From positions 1 to 34,490 of the forward strand of contig CAZYOQ010000013.1 in the NCBI GenBank assembly GCA_964649145.1: a stretch of DNA of 34,490 bases. The letters run 5' to 3'. The DNA comes from MGBC163016 sp964649145. GTDB taxonomy: Bacteria > Actinomycetota > Coriobacteriia > Coriobacteriales > Eggerthellaceae. This document shows positions 1 to 8,288 of this stretch, piece by piece; the first letter of the stretch is position 1, and each line of letters starts with the position of its first letter. Position numbers and translations under genes: made by a program. The notes below the pieces were generated by a model. It searched no databases and was not told where the DNA came from. It saw nothing but the letters and a program-made list of their open reading frames with translations.

Positions 1-324
1 CGCTGGGATAGCCCAGTTGAGAGGCTAGATTTCAGAAAGCTTGGCACATTGGAGTTTGACTCGCCTGACGTAAACGTTTTTCGTTGTCTTGCTCTGGCTC
101 GCCATGCTGGTGAGGAGGGTGGAACGCTTCCTTGTGTAATGAATGCGGCTAACGAGGTTGCGGTAGCAGCGTTTCTTGCAGGAGAACTTGGCTTCTTAGG
201 TATTGCCGACACCGTTGAGGAGTGTATGCTTGCCCATGAGAAAATGGCAGTTGAGTCGCTAGACCAACTTGACGAGATAGATTCAAGGACGCGGGATTTC
301 GCCCGAAAGGTAATTAGTTCATAG
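1..324 (+). CDS. dxr: 1-deoxy-D-xylulose 5-phosphate reductoisomerase, C-terminal part (5' end outside window)
   Basis: This is the last 107 codons of DXR, the NADPH-dependent enzyme that converts DXP to MEP in the second step of the MEP isoprenoid pathway in the cytoplasm. Reading frame 1 is open from the first base and stops with TAG at 322-324. It carries family landmarks of the C-terminal region: ERLDF near the start, FDSPD, the GGTLPCVMNAANEVAVAAFL block and a final helical domain. The catalytic and NADPH-binding portions lie upstream of the window. In many bacteria dxr is followed directly by the rseP-type protease and ispG. Here those genes resume only at 6085 and 7193, with an opposite-strand surface-protein cassette in between. 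Only 14 bases separate this stop from the convergent sortase stop. Family identification is confident; the gene is partial only because of the window edge. Confidence 0.93.
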   Translation, partial: RWDSPVERLDFRKLGTLEFDSPDVNVFRCLALARHAGEEGGTLPCVMNAANEVAVAAFLAGELGFLGIADTVEECMLAHEKMAVESLDQLDEIDSRTRDFARKVISS

Positions 325-338
325 GCGTAATTTGCGCA

Positions 339-1091
339 TTATTCTGTCATTTCTGCGGCATATACAAGCGTTCGCTCGTTTTCATAAGTCGTGTATGAAC
401 AGGTACAAAACGTCCATATTCTCTGAACAGAAACCACGTTTTGGATCTTTTCCTCAAGCTTCACGCAGCTTGCCTCATATCGCTGCTTAAGCCACAAGCG
501 AAATTGCTCGTCACTTTCAAATGAAGTTACCTTTGTTTGCGCATCGCCTCGTGTTACTTCTACAAAAAGAACTTTTAGCGCTTTTTGCCAATCTGGGGTT
601 TGAAGCAAAATGATGTCGTTTGCACTTGCATAGCTTTGATCGGAATAATCCGCAAAAGCCGAAAATCCACGACCCTCAATTAGGTGATGTCCGAATACTA
701 CTGAGTTTTTGGACTCAAGACCTTCGCTTGCACATTCTGCATCTAGAAAAATGCATCCCTCCTCGTTTGCGTTGCCATAGATATCATGCTCAAGGTAATA
801 ACTTGGATCGCTCTCATCGGCCTGCAAAATTGGGTAGTTTATTTTCGTGTTTTTGACGCTTATCCATCCAATAATGTCTTTGTTCACACTTTTCCAGTAC
901 TGCCAATCGATATTTGGGAATGCGAGGTTTTCGCTATCCTCATATTGGCTATCATGGGCGCCTCCTAGAAAAGCGCCCATGATATTGTTGCTTGTTCGTG
1001 CGTCCTTATAAGCCAGCATCGCTAGGCAAACTGCGATTATCGCAAGTAAAAGCACCGAGAAGGCAATTGCCGCTTTTCGGCGAGTAGTCAT
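339..1091 (-). CDS. Class B sortase
   Basis: This is a membrane-anchored cysteine transpeptidase of about 250 residues, expected to join a cell-wall sorting signal to peptidoglycan or to another pilin subunit. An N-terminal basic stretch and a hydrophobic segment (about residues 8-27) form the anchor. The sortase core starts near residue 60 with the class B style segments WISVKNTKINYPIL and YYLEHDIYG. The catalytic triad is visible: His135/136 in VVFGHH, Cys231 in TFCTCSY, and Arg240 in NERTLVYA. I chose the ATG at 1091-1089 because it overlaps the adhesin stop as ATGA, which implies translational coupling. A longer in-frame ORF begins at 1148 inside the adhesin gene. The likely substrate is the adhesin encoded immediately upstream, whose C-terminus carries a YYQTG-type signal. 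The subclass call is from motif appearance only. Confidence 0.9.
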   Translation of the reverse strand: MTTRRKAAIAFSVLLLAIIAVCLAMLAYKDARTSNNIMGAFLGGAHDSQYEDSENLAFPNIDWQYWKSVNKDIIGWISVKNTKINYPILQADESDPSYYLEHDIYGNANEEGCIFLDAECASEGLESKNSVVFGHHLIEGRGFSAFADYSDQSYASANDIILLQTPDWQKALKVLFVEVTRGDAQTKVTSFESDEQFRLWLKQRYEASCVKLEEKIQNVVSVQRIWTFCTCSYTTYENERTLVYAAEMTE

Positions 1092-4000
1092 TTTCTTTGT
1101 GCCTTGAATCTGTTTCTTATGATTATTGCCACACAGGCTATACCACATAGACCAAGTATTGATAGAAGTGCCCTCGAGCTTTTTTCAGCATTAAACCCAG
1201 TTTGGTAATAAGAGCTTCCTGTAGGTACGACATCCCCTAAGGTGGTGGTGCTTTCAAGTGTGTTTACGCATATCGTTTGTGCCTCATCATCTATGTCTGC
1301 ATGTTCGGCAATCGTTGTTTTGTCTTTGCTTAGGTACTCGAATACAACAAGCTCTGTGTCTTCTTCAAGCGACGTTGTGTCTAGCGTGAATGCGACCTCT
1401 ATACTTCCATCACTTGAGTTGGGAATGAAGGAGGCTTGCGTCTCAATTAATTTGTCGTCAATGTAGAGCGCTTTGCCGTCACTTTTCTTCATCAATGTTC
1501 CGCTTATTTCGTATTGTGTGCCAGACACAAGCCCGCTGTATTCGACCAAGTCGACAATTTTTGCCTCTTTTGAGGGAAGGATGTAGTGGTCTGAATCTGT
1601 TTTATCTGTTGCTGTTGTGCTTATCTTTGGCGAAACTATCTCAAATGATTGATCGGCGTTTGCGGTATCGGCATGTACGGCCACAACAGTATCGTCATTT
1701 AGTAGCAGGTCGAAAATTACATGTTCGCCTTGAAGCCCTGTTGAGCTTATTGGGTAATCGAGCGTCGTGGTCATGTAATCAGACGAGGCTGTGAACTCTT
1801 TTGAGACAATATTGATCGCATTTACTATCTGCGAATTGTCTTTTAGATAGCTGTCAAGAGCGGCCGTATCTATTTTGCTGTTATACGCAACATCGCATGA
1901 ATAGCCCTCTTCTTCTACATTGACTTCTGCACCTAGCAGCCCCAGTAGATCGTTCCAGAAGGCTGCTACCTCGTCTTCGGATGGACTTTGATCACCCTCG
2001 CTTGCTTGAACCAAGGCCGGGATCATCTTTTCGCTGTCCACGATTATTCCGAAAAGCTTGTATGAAACGTTTGGCTCGAGATTTTGGATATAAACCTCGT
2101 CTTTAACCGATGCCTCATCATCAAATACTATGGTCTTGTCGGCGTCATGAGAGTCGCTAGCATAGGTGGATACTTCCGGCTTTACGATCGTTACTCTCTG
2201 GGAATCGTCATCGGAATCTTTGTGTAGGCATATAACCTCGCCATCAAGTAGTAATTCCTCGAAGAAAACTACGTCTTGTCCCGCCACAGACAGGCTATCT
2301 ACGTCTATTTTCACTACAACCGACCCGAACGAGGAATCGGGAGTGAATTGCATATAGGCCTCTCCGCCAGGCACCATTTGCAATGTGGTCACATCAATTA
2401 AAGTGGCATGCAAGGTATATTCTTTGCCTGGTTCAAGGTTTACGTAGCTTACTTGGTCGCTAAGTTTGCAATTGCTTGATGCATAGGCCAGCTTGTCTCC
2501 ATCGGATGTGTCGCTTGCTAAGGTAGATATAGCTGGAGTCTCTCCTTCGTCTGTGGGATTGTTGTCTATAGTTCCAAGGTTTACAGTCGTTGAATCCCTT
2601 TCTATTGAGAAATCGAATTCCACGAGCTCCATTCCTTCATTTTGGCTGACAGGTAGTTCTTTGATGGTGTATTCGTCATACGGAAGGGCACACAAGCTGT
2701 CATCGGGCGAAAGTATAGCGCCGCTTTTTGTGAGTGCCCACCAGACGCCTGCGTATTTATCGAAGGATCCCTCTGTTAGGCTGTCGTTTGCATTGGTGTT
2801 TCGGGTATGAGGATTCCATGCTGCTTCGGTATGTGCTTCTCCATTCTCATCGGTGACTAGAATGTGCTTTTCTCCACTAGATTTTGAGGTGATCTCAAAG
2901 GGGATGTATGGCAGATGTTCGGAATTGTCGCCTCGAATCTTCACTAAAGAGATGTCGCCCCTTTTAACCTGGTTATAGAATGCGTCTCCTTTTCTTGAAA
3001 GCCCGCTTTCATCGTCTTGGCCAAAAAACGCTATTTCTCCGTCGCTTCTAATCGTGAAAGTTCGCTCTTGGGTATCGGTTAGGAGGTAGCCTTCAGATGC
3101 GTAAACCTCTTTGACGGAATAGGTTCCATAAGGTAGCGATCTTTCTGCCATTTCAGCGATTCCGCCTTCATTGGTATAGAAGGTAGAACACACATCGCCA
3201 GGCTCGTATTTTTGTCCTGCAACAATAACGGCGGCCTTTGACTTGTTTGTTACTTGGAATCCTGTTCCTTCTAAAGTGGCGCCACCAAGCGGGGCAAGCT
3301 CGCGGCTTTCAAGGTCGCGTTTCTCTAGCTTTAGCGAGCCTTTGATAGGAGGCTCTTTGACTACAATGACGCTGGCATAAGCCGAATATGTGCTTCCTGC
3401 ACCCGATATCGAGCTTCCTTTTACAACGTCGCCTACAATGACCGTTTCAGATGTGGTCGTATCTTTCGCTATTCGGATCCTCGCTTTCTCGTCTGACAAA
3501 AGATATCCATTTGAGGGCTGGGTCTCATAGAAAATGTAAGTTCCTAGAGGGTAGACTACGTTTCCGTCGTCGTCTTTGTATAGGCTTCCGCTTACAAGAT
3601 AGTTTGTGTCGCACATATTTATTTTGCCGGCGCTGTCTGTTTCAAAAGTCCACTGTTTCTTAGGGTTTCCTGAGCTTTGTGCTGATTGAACTGTTGTGTA
3701 TTGGCCATCGTAGTATTCGACCTTATACTCGGCGCCTTCAAGTGATGCGTCGCCTTGTGCCCAACCTTGTAAGCTGTCATTGTCAAGCTTTCCTATGATG
3801 ACAGGAGAGGGGTTGCGTCTAGGTGTTTCAGGTATTACCACCTTTTCGTCGATTTCTGTGCCAACATCGCTGGTCTCGCCTGGTACTACTACGACCTTAT
3901 AAACCTTATCGGAAAGTTCAAAGCCTTTTGGTGCTTTCACCTCTTTGACGTAGTATGTCCCTCCCGTCATAGGCTCGCTTTCAACGTATTCGCCTTCTTT

Positions 4001-4975
4001 TGTGACAATGTCGTCGTAGTCGGATTTCTTCGTGCAATCTTGATCCTCATAGATTCTGTAAGTTGCGCCATCTAGTGAATAGAGGTCGTTTGATGAGGTC
4101 ATTGTGGAAATGGAGGAAACCTTCTTAATTCTTATGGTACCTGTGTACTTTCTTTCAATACTTGCCACAACCGATACACGCTGGTAGCCTGTGAGCCGGC
4201 CATCTCCATCTGTTGAGACACCATCGGTAGACCCAGATACGCTAGTGGCGTAGAAGGAGCCTTCTACAATGCCGGTGGTTTTATCGACCGAGGTAACGGT
4301 ATAGGTGTAGGTGAACTGTTGGCCTTCAACAGGGGCTGCGGCAGTATGGTCGGCACAGTAGGCAGTAAGACTTCCAAGCTCCTGCAATATTCCAGATGAA
4401 ATACTGCAGATGACATAGTTTAGTGAGCCACCCTCGCCATTTTGGGACACGGTGGAAATTGTGCAGCTTCCCGAAAAAACATCGCCCACTTCAGGACGAT
4501 CTGATGAGGGGGAGGTGCTTTGCAAAGCAAGGTCAAAAGAGGATGCGCCAGGAGATTCTACCGAAGCGATTTTGTTTATGCCAGTAAAAGTAATGTCTCG
4601 AAACCAAGTGCCATCTTTGAAAACGGAAGTGTCTTCTAATTGTTGCCCGCCAATTGACCTTATTGATACTTCTACAGCGCCATCAGGGATATCTTTGCTT
4701 TGAACTCTAATCGATTCAGGACCACTTCCATAGAAAACAGCCTCACTGCCCTTCTCTACAAGAAAGACGTTTTGGGATGTATCTGTCACATAAAGATCGC
4801 TTATCTTTGCTTGGACGGTTATGGAGCTTGCCTGGTCGTCTTCTGTAAAAGACCAAGCGGTTCCAACCGTAAGGCCTGTTACAAGCATGATTGTGATAAA
4901 CGTCAGTAAAAACGCCATGCTTGCAAAGCGATTCCTAAAGAAATGGCTCATTGTTTCATTTAATGCTTTTTTCAT
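1088..4975 (-). CDS. Large Cna-B/VaFE-type surface adhesin with C-terminal sorting signal
   Basis: This is a cell-wall-anchored adhesin or pilin of about 1295 residues. The N-terminus is basic with a hydrophobic export segment (about residues 18-40) ending near TAWSF. A poorly recognised region follows, then Cna-B/SpaA-like beta-sandwich modules at roughly 280-370, 395-500, 550-650 and 675-800, marked by phrases such as GGTYYVKEVKAPKGF and YGTYSVKEVYASEGY. Three C-terminal VaFE/T-Q ester-bond-like repeats begin near residues 815, 938 and 1121. Each opens with STxAxD (ISTLASD, VSTYASD, ISTTATD) and closes with an acidic stretch ending in Gln. The C-terminus has VPTGSSYYQTG, a hydrophobic helix and the basic tail RNRFKAQRK, which is a sortase sorting signal. 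I chose the ATG at 4975 because GAGGGGG lies 8 bases upstream; an in-frame TTG at 4981 is possible. The gene is coupled to the downstream sortase. The ligand is unknown. Confidence 0.88.
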   Translation of the reverse strand: MKKALNETMSHFFRNRFASMAFLLTFITIMLVTGLTVGTAWSFTEDDQASSITVQAKISDLYVTDTSQNVFLVEKGSEAVFYGSGPESIRVQSKDIPDGAVEVSIRSIGGQQLEDTSVFKDGTWFRDITFTGINKIASVESPGASSFDLALQSTSPSSDRPEVGDVFSGSCTISTVSQNGEGGSLNYVICSISSGILQELGSLTAYCADHTAAAPVEGQQFTYTYTVTSVDKTTGIVEGSFYATSVSGSTDGVSTDGDGRLTGYQRVSVVASIERKYTGTIRIKKVSSISTMTSSNDLYSLDGATYRIYEDQDCTKKSDYDDIVTKEGEYVESEPMTGGTYYVKEVKAPKGFELSDKVYKVVVVPGETSDVGTEIDEKVVIPETPRRNPSPVIIGKLDNDSLQGWAQGDASLEGAEYKVEYYDGQYTTVQSAQSSGNPKKQWTFETDSAGKINMCDTNYLVSGSLYKDDDGNVVYPLGTYIFYETQPSNGYLLSDEKARIRIAKDTTTSETVIVGDVVKGSSISGAGSTYSAYASVIVVKEPPIKGSLKLEKRDLESRELAPLGGATLEGTGFQVTNKSKAAVIVAGQKYEPGDVCSTFYTNEGGIAEMAERSLPYGTYSVKEVYASEGYLLTDTQERTFTIRSDGEIAFFGQDDESGLSRKGDAFYNQVKRGDISLVKIRGDNSEHLPYIPFEITSKSSGEKHILVTDENGEAHTEAAWNPHTRNTNANDSLTEGSFDKYAGVWWALTKSGAILSPDDSLCALPYDEYTIKELPVSQNEGMELVEFDFSIERDSTTVNLGTIDNNPTDEGETPAISTLASDTSDGDKLAYASSNCKLSDQVSYVNLEPGKEYTLHATLIDVTTLQMVPGGEAYMQFTPDSSFGSVVVKIDVDSLSVAGQDVVFFEELLLDGEVICLHKDSDDDSQRVTIVKPEVSTYASDSHDADKTIVFDDEASVKDEVYIQNLEPNVSYKLFGIIVDSEKMIPALVQASEGDQSPSEDEVAAFWNDLLGLLGAEVNVEEEGYSCDVAYNSKIDTAALDSYLKDNSQIVNAINIVSKEFTASSDYMTTTLDYPISSTGLQGEHVIFDLLLNDDTVVAVHADTANADQSFEIVSPKISTTATDKTDSDHYILPSKEAKIVDLVEYSGLVSGTQYEISGTLMKKSDGKALYIDDKLIETQASFIPNSSDGSIEVAFTLDTTSLEEDTELVVFEYLSKDKTTIAEHADIDDEAQTICVNTLESTTTLGDVVPTGSSYYQTGFNAEKSSRALLSILGLCGIACVAIIIRNRFKAQRK

Positions 4976-4995
4976 TACCAATTCCCCCTCGCCGG

Positions 4996-5622
4996 CTAGG
5001 CTTGAGCTTCAATCTTTGTCTTGCAAAGCGAACATACGTAGCCATCCACGACAGTCTCTGTCCACGCTTCCTCATCGACTATGGTTTCGGTCCAAGCTTC
5101 GCTGACAAGCGTCTCCTCATCTATTGGCACAGAGGTCGTAAATCCTGTATGGCCTGTTTGTTCGAGGTGTTCCTGTGCTTTTCCATCGATAATCTCCTTG
5201 CATTCATTGCACACTGTATGAAGAAGGGATTGAGTCTCGTATTCTGGGTTGTGAGTGATCTCGTGGATAAGTTGAGGGTGGTCAACGGTATGAGTGATTG
5301 CGGTCCACAAGTGTTCGCAGGTCTCAGTACCTTGATTGTCGGTATCGCTTGCTTTTTTGTCGGTATCAGTGTTTTCGACTTGGTCGGGAACATCCGCTAT
5401 TTCAGCGCTGCTTACCTGTGCATTTACTGGTTCACCTTCGGTTGCTTGGGCTTGGTCTGATTGTGTCTCGCAGCTTTGTAGTGCAATCGAACATAGGATC
5501 GCAATCATTAAGGCGCCTAAGACAAGCTCGGTTATAAATATTGCCTTTTGCCAAGCGTTCTTCTTTGTGCCAGACCTGACGATTTTGTTACCTAGTTCCA
5601 ATATTTCATGTGCAGGTCGCAT
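4996..5622 (-). CDS. Membrane-anchored CxxC/zinc-ribbon-like protein of unknown function
   Basis: I do not recognise this 208-residue protein. It has a cytoplasmic N-terminus, one hydrophobic segment (about 29-49) ending in ALQSC, which is a poor lipobox match, and an acidic, Gln/Thr/Asp-rich linker (about 52-100). The C-terminal part, presumably extracytoplasmic, is rich in His and Cys: Cys102 in CEHLW, Cys138/Cys141 in CNEC and Cys197/Cys200 in CSLC. A tandem duplication EAWTET-V/I-VD (about 175-193) precedes the last CxxC. The Cys/His pattern suggests a metal-binding ribbon. The ATG start is supported by GGAGG four bases upstream. It is the first gene of the minus-strand cassette and ends about 20 bases before the adhesin, so a role in adhesin display or assembly is plausible but only inferred from position. 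Confidence 0.7.
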   Translation of the reverse strand: MRPAHEILELGNKIVRSGTKKNAWQKAIFITELVLGALMIAILCSIALQSCETQSDQAQATEGEPVNAQVSSAEIADVPDQVENTDTDKKASDTDNQGTETCEHLWTAITHTVDHPQLIHEITHNPEYETQSLLHTVCNECKEIIDGKAQEHLEQTGHTGFTTSVPIDEETLVSEAWTETIVDEEAWTETVVDGYVCSLCKTKIEAQA

Positions 5623-6084
5623 TTTTCCTCCAATCCCTCGATAAATTGCTTAAGAGACTAGAGCGGTCGTTCAAACCCCCAATTGCATGACTTTTTGCGG
5701 CTTTCTGCGTTCTTTGAACACAAGTGACGTTTAAAAGGAAATGAGTATTGCTTGGTTTCTTAGCGGATCAAAATAATTCTTGTGAAGATTTAAAACCGAT
5801 TGAAGATGGGTGGCGAGCTAGGAAGTTGCAAGGGCAATATCGCGTCGGCTCGTAGCGCGTCTCAAAACCCATACCGCATACTAGCCCGTGCTGCGTGCCA
5901 AAACCTATATCGCATACTAGCTCGTGCTGTGTGCCAATAAAACTCGCGCAGCCCCCCTGTCTTAACTCTAGATTTTGTGCATCTTTTGTAGTTTCACCTG
6001 CATATGCGTAAAATGTCACTCATAATATGTCAGATCATCCTAGGTTTCGCGAAATGAGTACGGGCATCAAAGCTTGGAGGCTTT
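5623..6084. other. Intergenic region between the adhesin cassette and rseP
   Basis: This 462-base stretch separates the divergent cassette and rseP. It must hold the promoter of the minus-strand cassette and probably one for rseP, but I see no strong sigma-70 pair on either strand. A weak minus-strand candidate is TTGATC followed 16 bases later by AATACT, near 5730-5775. The middle holds a 36-base tandem repeat, listed separately. A reading frame across the repeat lacks a ribosome-binding site and is not called. Confidence 0.5.
5841..5937. repeat. 36-bp degenerate tandem repeat, about 2.7 copies
   Basis: Two units start at 5875 and 5911 with the shared core CGCATACTAG, then CGTGCTG and GTGCCA. 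Over the first 27 bases they differ at only two positions, and the period is exactly 36. A more diverged, 34-base copy precedes them at 5841-5874 and keeps the TC/GCCAAAACC-type tail. The repeat lies in the non-coding gap upstream of rseP. There are no unique spacers, so this is not a CRISPR array. Its function is unknown; a regulatory or slippage-prone element is possible. Confidence 0.75.
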
Positions 6085-7191
6085 TTGTTAGACATTCTTT
6101 ACACCGTCTTATGCGCCGTTATTGTTATCGGTTTTTTGGTGCTGATACATGAGGGCGGTCATTATCTGGCGGCGAAAGCCTTTAGAGTTCGCGTGACAGA
6201 ATTCATGATCGGGCTTCCAGGACCGTCTATCGGCTTTACGGTGGGTGAGACCAAGTTCGGGCTAACAGCTATTCCGCTTGGAGGTTATGCGAAGGTCTGC
6301 GGAATGGAGACTGGCGAGATTGACCCGCACCTAAAGCAGGTCATGGCCTACATTTACAGAAATGGCATGGCTACCTTGCACGATGTGGCATGCGCTTGCG
6401 ATATTTCTGAAGAAGACGCGGAATATACGCTAGAGGAATTACTTGAATGGGGAAGCATCATCGAGAGTGGAAAACGCGATGAATGCGTGTACAAAACTCC
6501 AGAATCCCGGCCCTCGAAAAAGGACAAGCGTTTTGCTAGAAAACATTGCCTGCCAGCACCTTTGACGTTGGCTGAAGGCAGCGCCAGAAACGTTACCGAT
6601 GACGACCTTCTCTTTAATATCGAATACTCCAAGCAGTACCGATCGCTTCCTTTCTGGAAAAGGTCGGTTATCGTGCTTGCAGGAATTACGGTTAACCTGC
6701 TGTTTGCGATACTGGCGTTTGTTTTCATCTACAGCATCATCGGGGTTGATATCACCACGCAATCAGGTGAAGTTGTCCATTACAACGCCAATCCTATTCA
6801 GTCGCTTCAAGCCGGTTTTTCCTATATTGGCCTTGTCTTTCAGGCAATAATTGGGTTGTTTAATCCACAGACTGCGGCTCAAACTGTCTCCGAGTCGTCA
6901 AGTATCGTGGGCATCGCTGTCATGTCTGCCGACTTCTTTTCGAAAGGCCTAGCCGACGCACTGTTCTTCATGGCGGCTATTTCGGTATCGCTTGGGCTTA
7001 TGAATCTCATTCCCATTCCCCCGCTTGATGGAGGAAGGTTCCTTGTCGAGATCATCCAGAAAATCACTGGCCGCGATGTGCCTATGAAAGTTATGGGATA
7101 CGTAAGCATGGTCGGAATGGCACTTTTCCTGTGCTTTTTCGTTTTTATGTTGAACCAAGATGTCCAGCGATTTATCTTTGGCAACTGGTGA
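6085..7191 (+). CDS. rseP: RseP-like site-2 intramembrane metalloprotease with winged-helix-like insert
   Basis: This is an M50 zinc protease of 368 residues in the cytoplasmic membrane. The first membrane helix carries the zinc site HEGGH (His22, Glu23, His26). The third zinc ligand is Asp315 in the NLIPIPPLDGG motif of a C-terminal helix. PLGGYAK (about 64-70) matches the substrate-facing beta region. Family members usually have one or two PDZ domains after the AGxxxN helix (here AGITVNLL, 199-206). I see no PDZ glycine loop there. Instead, residues about 80-140, between the active-site helix and the next membrane segment, read as a winged-helix-like fold with helices around MAYIYRNG, LHDVACACDIS and AEYTLEELLEWGSI. 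The TTG start at 6085 is supported by GGAGG at 6076-6080. It sits next to ispG, the usual neighbour. The substrate is unknown. Confidence 0.85.
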   Translation: MLDILYTVLCAVIVIGFLVLIHEGGHYLAAKAFRVRVTEFMIGLPGPSIGFTVGETKFGLTAIPLGGYAKVCGMETGEIDPHLKQVMAYIYRNGMATLHDVACACDISEEDAEYTLEELLEWGSIIESGKRDECVYKTPESRPSKKDKRFARKHCLPAPLTLAEGSARNVTDDDLLFNIEYSKQYRSLPFWKRSVIVLAGITVNLLFAILAFVFIYSIIGVDITTQSGEVVHYNANPIQSLQAGFSYIGLVFQAIIGLFNPQTAAQTVSESSSIVGIAVMSADFFSKGLADALFFMAAISVSLGLMNLIPIPPLDGGRFLVEIIQKITGRDVPMKVMGYVSMVGMALFLCFFVFMLNQDVQRFIFGNW

Positions 7192-7192
7192 T

Positions 7193-8269
7193 ATGAGATA
7201 CAATTCCGAAATGCTTGCAAGACAGAAGACACATCAAGTAAAAGTTGGAAATGTAGCCTTAGGCGGGGGAACCCCTGTTGTGGTGCAGTCGATGCTGAAT
7301 GCCTCATCGGCAAGCGCAAGCGACAACCTAGACCAGATCCAGCGCCTTTATGACTGCGGTTGCGAGGTCATCCGCATGGCTATTCCCTCACTTGATGACA
7401 TTGCCGTATTTTCGGAAGTTTGCGAGAAATCACCTTTGCCTCTTGTGGCAGATATACATTTCGACTACAGGATAGCCATACAGGCTGCCAAGTGTGGGGC
7501 TGCAAAGCTGCGCATTAATCCTGGAAATATCGGAGGCCTTGAAAAGACAGCACTTGTCATAGAGGCTGCTAAAGAAGCAGGTATCCCTATTAGGATAGGC
7601 GTAAACGCGGGCTCTCTCGATAAAGAAATTGCCATAAAAGAGGGTATGACCAATAGTGAGAAGCTAGCTCTATCTGCAATCGAATACGTGCATTTCTTCG
7701 AAGATGAGTGCGACTTTCACGATATTGTCGTTTCAGCCAAGGCCCATGATGTGCTTGAAACTATCGCGACTTATCGCACTCTTTCAAAAGACATCCCCCA
7801 TATTCCGCTTCATATAGGTATTACCGAGGCCGGTACTGCCATGCAGGGGCTGATAAAGTCTGCATCGGGTCTTGGCATCTTGTTGGAAGAGGGAATAGGC
7901 GACACAATCCGCATATCTCTGACTGACGATCCAACCCTTGAGGTACGGGCTGCTTGGCAGTTGCTTGGCGCCCTTTCCATAAGAAGGCGCGGGCCAGAAA
8001 TTATAAGCTGCCCTACCTGCGGACGTTGCAAGGTTGATCTTATAGGCATGGCCAAGGAGGTTACTCGTCGCCTAGCCGATTCTGAAAAGCCCATCAAGGT
8101 AGCCGTGATGGGATGTGTGGTGAATGGACCAGGCGAAGCTGCGGATGCGGACGTTGGCATCGCTTCGGGAGATGGCCAAGGCGTGCTTTTCCGCAATGGT
8201 AGAATCATCAAGAAAGTTGACGAAAAAGACATAGTAGATACCCTGATCAGCGAGATTGAAGCGCTCTAA
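7193..8269 (+). CDS. ispG: 4-hydroxy-3-methylbut-2-en-1-yl diphosphate synthase (flavodoxin/ferredoxin)
   Basis: This is the [4Fe-4S] enzyme that reduces MEcPP to HMBPP late in the MEP pathway. The protein of about 358 residues has the family N-terminus (VGNVALGGGTPVVVQSM), a TIM-barrel core with VADIHFDYR and LRINPGNIGG, and the cluster-binding C-terminal domain with SCPTCGRC and GCVVNGPGEA (three Cys plus Glu ligands). The length fits the bacterial form without the plant-type insert. The start is uncertain. The ATG at 7193 lies one base after the rseP stop; an ATG at 7160 would overlap rseP, and an ATG at 7208 is also possible. None has a strong ribosome-binding site, so translation is probably coupled to rseP. 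Together with dxr this gives two MEP-pathway enzymes in one neighbourhood. Confidence 0.95.
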   Translation: MRYNSEMLARQKTHQVKVGNVALGGGTPVVVQSMLNASSASASDNLDQIQRLYDCGCEVIRMAIPSLDDIAVFSEVCEKSPLPLVADIHFDYRIAIQAAKCGAAKLRINPGNIGGLEKTALVIEAAKEAGIPIRIGVNAGSLDKEIAIKEGMTNSEKLALSAIEYVHFFEDECDFHDIVVSAKAHDVLETIATYRTLSKDIPHIPLHIGITEAGTAMQGLIKSASGLGILLEEGIGDTIRISLTDDPTLEVRAAWQLLGALSIRRRGPEIISCPTCGRCKVDLIGMAKEVTRRLADSEKPIKVAVMGCVVNGPGEAADADVGIASGDGQGVLFRNGRIIKKVDEKDIVDTLISEIEAL

Positions 8270-8288
8270 GGGCGCTTTGGAAGGATAG

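Noticed and set aside
5841..5937. Short repeated units resembling the start of a CRISPR array
   Set aside because: The units abut head to tail with no unique spacers, and no cas gene is in the window.
5768..6019. Minus-strand 83-codon frame with internal 12-residue repeats
   Set aside because: It starts with GTG, has no ribosome-binding site, and its repeated residues come from the 36-bp DNA repeat. No family resemblance.
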